The notes under the pieces are model-generated. The model was not told the DNA's origin and made no database searches. It saw only the letters and a program-made list of their open reading frames with translations. 64,000 nucleotides of DNA, from NCBI RefSeq assembly GCF_014268755.2, contig NZ_CP077093.1, positions 2,344,001 to 2,408,000 of the forward strand, written 5' to 3'. The stretch's first letter is position 1. The number at the start of each line of letters is the position of its first letter. Positions 36,421 through 43,767 of this stretch are shown one piece after another. The stretch is from Pseudomonas vanderleydeniana. GTDB lineage: Bacteria; Pseudomonadota; Gammaproteobacteria; Pseudomonadales; Pseudomonadaceae. Position numbers and translations under genes: made by a program.

Positions 36421-37470
36421 ATGTCCGAGTACCTGTTCAATCGTCGTCGTTTCCTGTTGTCCGCCGCCGCCGGTGCAGCCGCCATCGGCCTGGCCGACGT
36501 GCCGTCGGCGCTGGCCTCGACGGGGCAGGGCACGACCCCCCGCACCGGCAAGCCGCTGGCGCACCTGCCTATTCGCCAGGTGCGTACCGACGTGCTGGAC
36601 ATCGGTTATCACGAGACCGGCCCGGAGAACGGTCGCCCGGTGATCCTGCTGCACGGCTTTCCCTACGATATCCACAGTTACGCCGAGGTCGCGCCGTTGC
36701 TCGCGGCCCAGGGGTTTCGGGTGATCGTGCCGCACCTGCGTGGACACGGCAGCACCCGTTTCCTCGACAGCGCCACGCCGCGCTCAGGCCAGCAGGCGGC
36801 ACTCGGCCAGGATGTACTGGACCTGATGAACGAGCTGCATATCCCCGAGGCGGTGCTTGCCGGCTATGACTGGGGCGGTCGTGCGGCCTGCGTCGCGGCG
36901 GCGTTGCGGCCAAGCCGCTGCGTGGGGCTGGTGTCGGTCAACGGCTACCTGATCCAGGACATCGCCAAGGCCGCCAGCCCGTTGCCGGCCGAGGTCGAAT
37001 GGGGGTTGTGGTACCAGCATTATTTCCAGACCGAGCGTGGGCGTGCGGGGCTGGCGGCCAATCGTCGCGACATCGCGCGAATTCTCTGGCGCAACAATTC
37101 GCCGACCTGGCACTTCGACGACCCGACCTTCGAGCGGGCGGCCGAGGCGTTCGACAACCCCGATTACGTCGATGTGGTCATTCATTCCTATCGGCACCGC
37201 ATGGGGCTGGCCGAGGGCGATCCGAACTATGCCGAAGCCGAGCAGAAGCTTGCCCTGTTGCCGGCGCTCGGCGTGCCGACCATCACCCTCGACGGCATGG
37301 CCGACGGGGTTGTTCCGGCCACCGATGGCCGGGCGTCCGCGGCCCGCTTCAGCGGGGCGCGCAGCCACCGGCAGGTTCCCGGTGTCGGCCACAACCTGCC
37401 CCAGGAGGCGCCCGGGGTCTTCGCCGATGCGGTGGCCGACCTGGTGCATGGCGGCCAATGGCGCACCTGA
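36421..37470 (+). CDS. Tat-exported alpha/beta hydrolase (epoxide hydrolase/dehalogenase type)
   Basis: 349 residues from ATG 36421 (AAGGA upstream). The N terminus FNRRRFLLSAAAGAAAIG is a twin-arginine signal. The catalytic domain has LLHGFPYDIHSYAEVAPLL, the nucleophile elbow AGYDWGGRAA with an Asp nucleophile as in epoxide hydrolases and haloalkane dehalogenases, and the His in GVGHNLPQEAPG. It follows bufC by 33 bp and is probably cotranscribed. Its link with bufferin is unknown. Confidence 0.88.
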   Translation: MSEYLFNRRRFLLSAAAGAAAIGLADVPSALASTGQGTTPRTGKPLAHLPIRQVRTDVLDIGYHETGPENGRPVILLHGFPYDIHSYAEVAPLLAAQGFRVIVPHLRGHGSTRFLDSATPRSGQQAALGQDVLDLMNELHIPEAVLAGYDWGGRAACVAAALRPSRCVGLVSVNGYLIQDIAKAASPLPAEVEWGLWYQHYFQTERGRAGLAANRRDIARILWRNNSPTWHFDDPTFERAAEAFDNPDYVDVVIHSYRHRMGLAEGDPNYAEAEQKLALLPALGVPTITLDGMADGVVPATDGRASAARFSGARSHRQVPGVGHNLPQEAPGVFADAVADLVHGGQWRT

Positions 37471-37730
37471 GCGGGTCCATTTCGAGAGGCCCTTCTCGGC
37501 AGACTGTTCTGGATAAGGCGTGATACAACTTTCGTTGGCGATGGTTAGCGGGAGAGGGGTATACAGGCGATCATCGGATCTTGAATGGACGCGTCCAGAC
37601 CGGCTCGTTTGCAGCCGGCAGGTGCGCGCTGATCATGAAAGTTCGCAGCGCTGCGTACAAGAAACTTGGCTCGGGCCGAGACGTGGTGCTACAAGAGTCG
37701 ATGAAAACGTCATCCTGTTCAGAGGTCGCC
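37471..37730. other. Intergenic region before the signal peptidase gene
   Basis: 260 bp. A short open frame in line with the peptidase begins at 37581, but without good initiation signals. A few GGA trinucleotides occur, though not in the repeated stem-loop array of Rsm RNAs. Nothing else is recognised. Confidence 0.4.
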
Positions 37731-38399
37731 ATGAAACGCTGGATCGTCAATAACCGTGGGCTGCTGATCTTTCTCCTGTGTTTCGGCATCTTCCGGACGT
37801 CCATGGCGGACTGGAACCCGATCCCCTCGGGTTCCATGCGTCCAACCCTGCTGGAAGGCGACGTGGTGCTGGTCAATCGGCTGGCCTATGACCTCAAGCT
37901 GCCCTTGAGCGATATTTCCCTGGCGGCGTTGGCTAACCCGCAGCGCGGTGACGTGGTGACATTCACCTCGCCCAAGGATGGTGTACGGCTGATCAAGCGG
38001 CTGGTCGGCGTCCCGGGGGATGTGCTGGAAATGCGTAACGAGGTGCTGTTCGTCAATGGCGTTGCGGCGCACTACAGCGACAATCAGGAAATCACCGAGC
38101 CAGGTGGCCATGGCGTGAATATCCCCGGGGTATCGGTAACCGAGGCGTCGGACAACAGCGTGCGCCGGGTGCAGTTTCTGCACGGCGTGGCGGCTGCCCG
38201 TGATTTCGGACCAGTCACGGTACCGGCGGACAGCTATTTCATGCTCGGCGACAATCGCGACGACAGCGCCGACTCGCGCTACATCGGCTTCGTGCCACGC
38301 CGCCTGCTGATCGGCCGGGCCCACCATATCGTAGTGTCGGCCGACATCCTCGGCCACTGGATGCCACGTCTGGACCGTACCGCCAAGCCGATTCTGTAA
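37731..38399 (+). CDS. Signal peptidase I (additional, short form)
   Basis: 222 residues from ATG 37731 (AGAGGT upstream), shorter than housekeeping LepB of gamma-proteobacteria (about 280-325). One membrane segment (7-24) precedes the catalytic Ser35 in PIPSGSMRPTLLEGD; Lys89 in VRLIKRLVGVPGD is the general base, and GDNRDDSADSRYIGFV is box E. It has no lepA next to it, so it is not the main copy. Its position after the bufferin operon, rich in exported proteins, may be coincidental. Confidence 0.9.
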   Translation: MKRWIVNNRGLLIFLLCFGIFRTSMADWNPIPSGSMRPTLLEGDVVLVNRLAYDLKLPLSDISLAALANPQRGDVVTFTSPKDGVRLIKRLVGVPGDVLEMRNEVLFVNGVAAHYSDNQEITEPGGHGVNIPGVSVTEASDNSVRRVQFLHGVAAARDFGPVTVPADSYFMLGDNRDDSADSRYIGFVPRRLLIGRAHHIVVSADILGHWMPRLDRTAKPIL

Positions 38400-38413
38400 A
38401 GAGCACAGACATG

Positions 38414-38446
38414 AAAAGGCCCGCCCCAGAACGGCCTGGAGCGGGC
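38414..38446 (-). terminator. Terminator of the GST gene
   Basis: On the minus strand GCCCGC-T-CCAG-gccgtt-CTGG-G-GCGGGC forms a stable stem, followed by CTTTT. It lies just beyond the GST stop. Confidence 0.75.
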
Positions 38447-38465
38447 TGGTTGCAGAGCTTGGGAC

Positions 38466-39086
38466 TCAGGGCTGGGTCGACTTGAAGCTCGGCAGCGCCT
38501 GCACCTGTTCCCACCACTGGGCAAAGCCCTCGACATCAAACAGCCGCTCGGCATCCGGGGTCTGCGCGATGTAGCTGCAGAACGGTACCAGGTAGAAGTC
38601 TGCCAGGGACTGGGTCGGGCCGGCGATGAAGCGGTCCTGGCCCCTGATCTTCATCAGCTCGCGCAGCACCTGGCGCGACTTTTCGATACCGGCCTCGCGG
38701 GCAGCCTCGTTCTTGCCGCCGATGAAGTCGGGGAACAGGTGATAACCGGCCACCGCCACCAGCGCGTTGTAACCGTAGGAATCGTAGATGCCGATCGCCA
38801 TGTTGGCGCGGGCCCGACCCTGGGCGGTGTCCGGCAGCAGCGACGGGCCCGGCAGGACTTCGTTCAGGTAGTGGGTGATGGCACCGGTTTCGATCACCTT
38901 GAAGCCGTCATGTTCGAGCACTGGCACCTTGCCGAATGGATGACGCAGCAGGTGTTCGGGGTGATGGGGCTCGCCCTGGATGACGTCCACCGGGACCTGC
39001 CGATAGTCCGCGCCTTTTTCGGCGAGAAGCATTCTGACGGTACGGACATAGGTGCTGCCGCTGAAGCCGTAAAGGGTGATGCTCAT
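38466..39086 (-). CDS. Glutathione S-transferase
   Basis: 206 residues from ATG 39086 (GGAG eight bases upstream). The thioredoxin-like N-terminal domain has ITLYGFSGSTYVRTVRMLL and the glutathione-binding FGKVPVLEHDGFKVIETGAI; the helical C-terminal domain has FIAGPTQSLADFYLVPF. It conjugates or reduces with glutathione in the cytoplasm. Its upstream region shares a 15-bp element and its spacing to GGATACA with the bufferin operon promoter, which suggests coregulation by the same stress signal. Confidence 0.92.
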   Translation of the reverse strand: MSITLYGFSGSTYVRTVRMLLAEKGADYRQVPVDVIQGEPHHPEHLLRHPFGKVPVLEHDGFKVIETGAITHYLNEVLPGPSLLPDTAQGRARANMAIGIYDSYGYNALVAVAGYHLFPDFIGGKNEAAREAGIEKSRQVLRELMKIRGQDRFIAGPTQSLADFYLVPFCSYIAQTPDAERLFDVEGFAQWWEQVQALPSFKSTQP

Positions 39087-39159
39087 GCTGATGATCTCCG
39101 TGGGGTGGTCAGTCCACCCGTCGTGGGTGACTGAGGACCGGTCTAGTTCATCGCGTCGA

Positions 39160-39236
39160 TGTATCCGGGATGTGTTCGGTGTTCGCGGAAAATCGAGTGA
39201 GTGTGTCGCCACGCAGCTGAGACACACTGTGATACA
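39160..39236 (-). promoter_or_regulatory. Motif pair upstream of the GST gene, same as in front of the bufferin operon
   Basis: Read toward the GST gene, TGTATCACAGTGTGT (39236-39222) is followed 70 bp later by GGATACA (39166-39160). The pair at 32622-32699 has the same order, orientation and nearly the same spacing (71 bp). Confidence 0.65.
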
Positions 39237-39278
39237 TGAACACGGCCAGGAGAGTGGCCGAGAGTCCTCGATCAGGGG

Positions 39279-39306
39279 TTGACTTCTCTTTTTATATCAG
39301 TAACAT
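39279..39306 (+). promoter_or_regulatory. Sigma-70 promoter of tRNA-Asn
   Basis: TTGACT (39279-39284), 16 bp, TAACAT (39301-39306), ending ten bases before the tRNA. Confidence 0.75.
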
Positions 39307-39315
39307 AGAGGCCAT

Positions 39316-39391
39316 TCCGCAATAGCTCAGTTGGTAGAGCAAATGACTGTTAATCATTGGGTCCCTGGTTCGAGTCCAGGTTGTGGAGCCA
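39316..39391 (+). tRNA. tRNA-Asn (GTT)
   Basis: 76 nt. The acceptor stem TCCGCAA pairs with TTGTGGA, the anticodon loop is CTGTTAA with GTT at 39349-39351, the T loop is GGTTCGAGTCC and the CCA end is encoded. A terminator follows ten bases later, so it is a single-gene unit. Confidence 0.97.
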
Positions 39392-39400
39392 GATAGAAGA

Positions 39401-39430
39401 AAAAACCTGCAGCGATGCAGGTTTTTTTTT
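39401..39430 (+). terminator. Terminator after tRNA-Asn
   Basis: AAACCTGCA, GCGA loop, TGCAGGTTT followed by a run of T residues. Confidence 0.93.
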
Positions 39431-39484
39431 GCCCGGAATTCAGGTGGCTGCGGCTGGCGGTCGCCTACAGTCGAGGAAATCAGC

Positions 39485-39907
39485 ATGGCGGAAATACCTC
39501 AGCAGGACGATCTGTTTCAGGTGGACAAGCGGCTTTCCCTCAAGCCCGTGATGGACTTCAACGCCTTCCTGCTCCAGGCGTTCGCCGATGGTCCGTGCCA
39601 GTGCCAGCGCTGCGCGGCGAACTCGGGTGCCGAGACCGGCTAAGCCTTCCAACACACCTTCGAGTTGGGCAAGGTGGTCAATCGCCAATTTGCCCGGACC
39701 ACACCGAGTGACGTGTTGCTGGCGCTGAAAAAGGCCTGGCTGTCGTTCTTCAAGACCGATCTGGAAGTGCCCGGCCTGCTGGACCTGCCCCGGGTGCAGG
39801 AGTTCGTCAAACCCGAACTGCACATCCGCCTGCGTCCGTTGTTGCTGGCCTCTGGGCTGATCGTGGAGCGGGACGGCGAGTGGCTGCTGCAGGCGGTCGC
39901 CGACTGA
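39485..39907 (+). pseudogene. Unrecognised gene interrupted by one in-frame TAA stop
   Basis: ATG 39485 has GGA upstream and opens a frame that reads MAEIPQQDDLFQVDKRLSL to a TAA at 39641-39643. The same frame then continues open, as AFQHTFELGKVVNRQFARTT, to the TGA at 39905-39907. Together it would encode about 140 residues with an even protein-like composition on both sides. A single C-to-T change (CAA to TAA) would explain it. The family is unknown; CQCQRC may bind a metal. Stop readthrough or sequencing error are alternatives to a real pseudogene. Confidence 0.6.
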
Positions 39908-39942
39908 CGCCCAAGCCACTTCCGCGTACGGCACAGTCTCCT

Positions 39943-40030
39943 GTAGGAGCCGGCTTGCTGGCGATAGCGGTAGGCCAGTTGGCATTTTCATCGACTGACA
40001 CATCGCAATCGCCAGCAAGCCGGCTCCCAC
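39943..40030. repeat. REPIN (GCTGGCGAT class)
   Basis: GGAGCCGGCTTGCTGGCGAT (39946-39965) is exactly reverse-complemented at 40008-40027, separated by 42 bp. It is a different REP class from the other elements in the window. Confidence 0.88.
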
Positions 40031-40092
40031 GAGCTATGGCGTCAGTCTTGATCCACTGGCACTGACGGCCGGTAGGGTTTTCCCCATCTTTA

Positions 40093-40134
40093 CTGGCCTG
40101 GGTCAAGGTTTTGCACTGCACAACCCCTTAACGT
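40093..40134 (+). promoter_or_regulatory. hcnA promoter with ANR-like box
   Basis: CTGGC-CTGG-GTCAA (40093-40106) differs by two bases from the TTGGC-N4-ATCAA form of the ANR box described for hcnA. A -10-like TAACGT lies at 40129-40134, which places the box centre about 41.5 bp before the expected start point near 40141, the class II position for FNR/ANR activators. Confidence 0.6.
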
Positions 40135-40254
40135 GAATGCGCACCGGTTCACCGCGCGGCGGCGAACCACCACTCTGTGGCCGCCATGCGCGCCCTGTGT
40201 GTTGCGGCCAGGCCAGGAAGAGCCCGGCGCAGGGTGGCAGTCCACTCACGTCAA

Positions 40255-40264
40255 TCATGGATGA
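40255..40264 (+). promoter_or_regulatory. RsmA/RsmE binding site over the hcnA ribosome-binding site
   Basis: TCATGGATGA matches the (A/U)CANGGANG(U/A) consensus. Its GGA is also the Shine-Dalgarno element for the ATG at 40273, so the bound regulator would block translation. This matches the known Gac/Rsm control of hcnA. Confidence 0.75.
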
Positions 40265-40272
40265 TGCAGAAC

Positions 40273-40587
40273 ATGCAGAACCTGGATCGAAAATACGATA
40301 TCCAGCCGCTTCCCCGCGCGGATATGACCCTCCACCTCAATGGCCAGGACGTGCCCGCGGCAGAAGGCGAGACCGTGCTGTCGGTGTTGCAGTCGGTTGG
40401 ATTGCGCCAGGTCTCGCGCAATGACCATGGGCAACTGGCCGGTGCCTTCTGCGGCATGGGCGTGTGCCAGAGTTGCCTGGTGTCGATTGATGGCCGGCTC
40501 AAGCGCCGGGCCTGCCAGACCCTGGTGAAACCGGGCATGCGTATCGAAACCGGGGTCAGCCGGTTTGCCGCGCTGGAGGTGCTATGA
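40273..40587 (+). CDS. hcnA: Hydrogen cyanide synthase subunit HcnA
   Basis: 104 residues from ATG 40273. Several in-frame ATGs lie upstream (40261, 40264), but the start MQNLDRKYDIQPLPRADMTL lines up with known HcnA. The [2Fe-2S] ligands are in GAFCGMGVCQSC and RRACQTL. HcnABC is a membrane-associated complex that oxidises glycine to HCN and CO2 under low oxygen and at high cell density. The stop overlaps hcnB (ATGA). Confidence 0.96.
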   Translation: MQNLDRKYDIQPLPRADMTLHLNGQDVPAAEGETVLSVLQSVGLRQVSRNDHGQLAGAFCGMGVCQSCLVSIDGRLKRRACQTLVKPGMRIETGVSRFAALEVL

Positions 40588-41981
40588 GCCAGCTCCCGGT
40601 CATTGTCGGCGGTGGGCCGGCGGGCATGTCCGCCGCCATCGAGCTGGCTCGCCATGGCGTGTCCAGCGTGCTGTTCGAAGAGGCCTCGCGCCTGGGTGGG
40701 GTGGTCTATCGCGGTCCCTTGCGCAGCGGGGTCGACCTTGAATACCTGGGCGCGCGCTACAGCTCGACCCTGGAGAAACTGCATGGCGAGTTCGCCACCT
40801 GTGCGGACCGGGTCGATGTGCGCCTCAACACCCGCATCGTCGGTGGCGAGGGCGCCCGGACGCTGATGGCGCTGGATGCCGCCGAGTCCCTGTATTCGGT
40901 CGAGTATCCGCAACTGTTGCTGGCTTCCGGCTGCCATGAGCGCAACGTGCCGTTTCCCGGCTGGACCCTGCCCGGCGTGATGTTGCTGGGTGGTTTGCAG
41001 TTGCAGATCAAGAGTGGCGTGGTCAAGCCACTGGGAGCCACGGTCATCGCCGGTACCGGGCCGCTGCTGCCGCTGGTGGCCTGCCAGCTGCATGCGGCGG
41101 GCGTGCCGGTGGCGGGCATCTACGAAGCCAGTGCCTTTGGCCGCATTGCCCGGGAAAGCCTGGCTCTGCTCAACAAACCGCAGATGTTCCTCGATGGCCT
41201 GAGCATGCTCGCCTACCTGAAATTGCACGGCATACCGATGCACTATGGCTGGGGCGTGGTCGAGGCGCAGGGCCAGGATGAGCTGGCGCAGGTGACCCTG
41301 GCGCCGTACTCCGAGGATTGGCAGCCGGACCTGACCCGTGCGCATCAGGTGGAAGCCCAGACCCTCGCCGTCGGCTACGGCTTCATTCCACGCACCCAGC
41401 TCAGCCAGCAGATGGGCCTGGCCCATGCCTTCAATGCCGACGGCTATCTGTGCGCCGAGACCAATATCTGGCAGCAGAGCAGTGAGCCGCATATCCATCT
41501 GGCCGGCGACATGGGCGGGATTCGCGGTGGCGAAGCGGCGATGCTGGCTGGGCGAATCGCCGCAGTCTCCATCCTGATGCAGCGTGACGTGCTCGGGGCC
41601 GATGCGGCCCTGGCACTGCGCCGGGGCTATCTCGACCGCTTGGCGAAGATCCGCAGGTTCCGCTCCGGCATCGATCGCTATACCCGGCGAGGTACCCGGC
41701 AGATCGACCTGGCCAGGCCCGACACGGTGATCTGTCGTTGCGAACACGCGACCCGTGCCGACATCGATCTGGCGCTGTCCCAGGGCGTGCAGGACATGGC
41801 CGCGCTGAAGATGCGCACTCGCGTGAGCATGGGCGATTGCCAGGGGCGGATGTGTGTCGGCTATTGCAGCGACCGCCTGCGCGATGCCACCGGGCGCGCC
41901 GATGTCGGCTGGTTGCGACCACGCTTTCCCATCGAGCCGATTCCCTTTTCCGCCTTCGAACAACTGGGCAAGGACGCCTGA
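40584..41981 (+). CDS. hcnB: Hydrogen cyanide synthase subunit HcnB
   Basis: 465 residues. The N-terminal FAD motif is VIVGGGPAGMSAAIELARHG, a second nucleotide-binding site is near VIAGTGPLLPLVACQLHAAG, and the C-terminal BFD-like Fe-S domain has VICRCEHATRAD and SMGDCQGRMCVGYC. It is the electron-transferring flavoprotein of the cyanide synthase. It follows hcnA with a four-base overlap and precedes hcnC by three bases. Confidence 0.97.
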   Translation: MSQLPVIVGGGPAGMSAAIELARHGVSSVLFEEASRLGGVVYRGPLRSGVDLEYLGARYSSTLEKLHGEFATCADRVDVRLNTRIVGGEGARTLMALDAAESLYSVEYPQLLLASGCHERNVPFPGWTLPGVMLLGGLQLQIKSGVVKPLGATVIAGTGPLLPLVACQLHAAGVPVAGIYEASAFGRIARESLALLNKPQMFLDGLSMLAYLKLHGIPMHYGWGVVEAQGQDELAQVTLAPYSEDWQPDLTRAHQVEAQTLAVGYGFIPRTQLSQQMGLAHAFNADGYLCAETNIWQQSSEPHIHLAGDMGGIRGGEAAMLAGRIAAVSILMQRDVLGADAALALRRGYLDRLAKIRRFRSGIDRYTRRGTRQIDLARPDTVICRCEHATRADIDLALSQGVQDMAALKMRTRVSMGDCQGRMCVGYCSDRLRDATGRADVGWLRPRFPIEPIPFSAFEQLGKDA

Positions 41982-41984
41982 ACC

Positions 41985-43253
41985 ATGAGCAGAACCTATG
42001 ATGTCGTGATTGCCGGTGGCGGTGTGATCGGTGCTTCCTGCGCCTATCACCTGTCCCGTGAGAAGAACCTGCGGATCGCCCTGATCGACGCCAAGCGTCC
42101 GGGTAACGCGACCCGCGCCTCAGCGGGCGGCCTGTGGGCCATCGGTGAGTCGGTCGGCCTGGGTTGCGGGGTGATCTTCTTTCGCATGATGTCCGCCCGG
42201 CGTCGTCGCGAGGCCCATGGTGCGGCGGTAGTGGTGGATTCCAGTACCCCGCATATCCTGCCGCAGTCGTTTTTCGACTTCGCCCTGCAGTCCAATGCGT
42301 TGTACCCGCAACTGCATCGCGAGTTGCTCGAACGCCATGGCATGGATTGCAAGTTCGAACGCACCGGCCTGAAGTACGTGATCTATGACGAGGAGGATCG
42401 CCTCTACGCCGAACATATCGTCTCGCATATTCCGCACCTGGCCGACCAGTTGCGTTGGCTGGACCGCGAGGCCCTGCGTGAGGCCGAGCCGGCGGTCAGC
42501 GGCGAGGCGCAAGGTGCGCTGGAGTTCCTCTGCGACCATCAGGTCAGCCCGTTCCGCCTGGCCGATGCCTATACCGAGGGCGCGCGGCAGAACGGTGTCG
42601 ACCTGTTCTTCAACACCAATGTCACGGATGTGCTGCACCAGGGGGGGCGCGTCAGCGGCGTGCGGACAGCGGAAGAGGGCGAGTTCCATTGCTCGACCCT
42701 GATCAACGCCGCAGGAGCCTGGGCTGCCGAACTCAGCCAGCAGGCCACCGGGATCGCGATTCCGGTCAAGCCGGTCAAGGGACAGATCCTCCTGACCGAG
42801 CGCATGCCCGGCCTGCTGCGGGGGTGCCTGACCACCAGCGACTGTTACATGGCACAGAAGGACAACGGCGAGATCCTGATCGGCAGCACCACCGAGGACA
42901 AGGGGTTCGATGTGAGCACCACCTTCCCCGAAGTGGCCGGGCTGGTGCAGGGCGCCGTGCGCTGCGTACCGGAACTGCAGGGCATCAACCTCAAGCGCTG
43001 CTGGGCCGGCCTGCGCCCGGGCTCGCCCGACGAGTTGCCGATCCTCGGGCCGATGGCGGGAGTCGAGGGCTACCTCAACGCCTGCGGGCATTTCCGCACC
43101 GGGATCCTGACCTCGGCAATCACCGGGGTGATGCTCGAGCGCCTGGTCAACGAGCAGCCGCTGCCGCTGGATATCACACCGTTCCTGGCGGACCGGTTCG
43201 ACGCTGCGGCGACTGTGGAGTCAGGGGCGCATAAGACGCTTGAACTCGCCTGA
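41985..43253 (+). CDS. hcnC: Hydrogen cyanide synthase subunit HcnC
   Basis: 422 residues. It begins YDVVIAGGGVIGASCAYHLS and contains the HcnC-specific ATRASAGGLWAIGESVGLGC and CDHQVSPFRLADAYTEGARQ. It is the glycine-oxidising DAO-family subunit. Length and motifs are complete, so the operon should be functional, making this a cyanogenic strain. Confidence 0.97.
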   Translation: MSRTYDVVIAGGGVIGASCAYHLSREKNLRIALIDAKRPGNATRASAGGLWAIGESVGLGCGVIFFRMMSARRRREAHGAAVVVDSSTPHILPQSFFDFALQSNALYPQLHRELLERHGMDCKFERTGLKYVIYDEEDRLYAEHIVSHIPHLADQLRWLDREALREAEPAVSGEAQGALEFLCDHQVSPFRLADAYTEGARQNGVDLFFNTNVTDVLHQGGRVSGVRTAEEGEFHCSTLINAAGAWAAELSQQATGIAIPVKPVKGQILLTERMPGLLRGCLTTSDCYMAQKDNGEILIGSTTEDKGFDVSTTFPEVAGLVQGAVRCVPELQGINLKRCWAGLRPGSPDELPILGPMAGVEGYLNACGHFRTGILTSAITGVMLERLVNEQPLPLDITPFLADRFDAAATVESGAHKTLELA

Positions 43254-43291
43254 GACCGATTGGGAGCGGGTTGCCGCTCCCAGCCTTCCAC

Positions 43292-43510
43292 TCAGCGAAG
43301 CGAGGCCAGGTGTTCTACCGTCTCCGGGTATTTCTCAACCAGCCGGATCAGGGTGGTGGCCTGGGCATTGGGGCGGGCCCGGCCCTGTTCCCAATTCTCC
43401 AGGGTGCGGGTATTGGTGCGCAGGTACATGGCGAACACCGCCCGTGACAGTTTCAATTGGGTACGGATCGCCACCAGTTCCTCGGCCCCGAGCGGCTGCA
43501 GTTTGCTCAA
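43292..43510 (-). CDS. Small helix-turn-helix (XRE-type) protein
   Basis: 72 residues from a TTG at 43510 (no ATG is available; a stop closes the frame 16 codons upstream). The helix-turn-helix LKLSRAVFAMYLRTNTRTLENWEQGRARP is of the HigA/NadS antitoxin type. No RelE/HigB-like partner is found on either side, so it is either an orphan antitoxin or a stand-alone regulator. GGTCA palindromes lie upstream between it and the chemoreceptor gene. Confidence 0.75.
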   Translation of the reverse strand: MSKLQPLGAEELVAIRTQLKLSRAVFAMYLRTNTRTLENWEQGRARPNAQATTLIRLVEKYPETVEHLASLR

Positions 43511-43676
43511 CTGGACCTTGTATAGAATGGAAGACAGGCTTTGTATCTGTTCTTCACCCTAGTCGAGCCCAGGTGGCCATCCTGTCAGTTGTTTCCTAGA
43601 GTCGAGTGGCCTTTGGAGATAGCGACAGCGTTGGTCAAGGTTGCGGCCCTTATCCTTCGGGGAGGCCCCCAGGGAG

Positions 43677-43733
43677 GGTCATACTGACCCGTGTAGTCGA
43701 TATGACCATTGATCTCCCAGGGTCATAATGACC
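43677..43733. promoter_or_regulatory. Cluster of GGTCA-N3-TGACC palindromes
   Basis: GGTCATACTGACC (43677-43689) and GGTCATAATGACC (43721-43733) are perfect inverted repeats, 44 bp apart centre to centre (about four helical turns). A degenerate third copy (AGTCGATATGACC) lies between at 43695-43707. They precede the chemoreceptor gene. Confidence 0.65.
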
Positions 43734-43767
43734 ACGTGCAGGCTGCAGCGCCCTGTTTTCAGGGGGT

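Noticed and set aside
37471..37730. Possible Rsm-type regulatory RNA before the signal peptidase gene
   Set aside because: There are only a few scattered GGA triplets, no array of GGA-loop hairpins and no terminator.
39316..39391. tRNA-Asn as an integration site for a mobile element
   Set aside because: No integrase, no repeat of the tRNA 3' end and no phage or conjugation genes follow.
43511..43767. Toxin partner for the small HTH protein
   Set aside because: No open frame of RelE/HigB size is present on either strand beside it.
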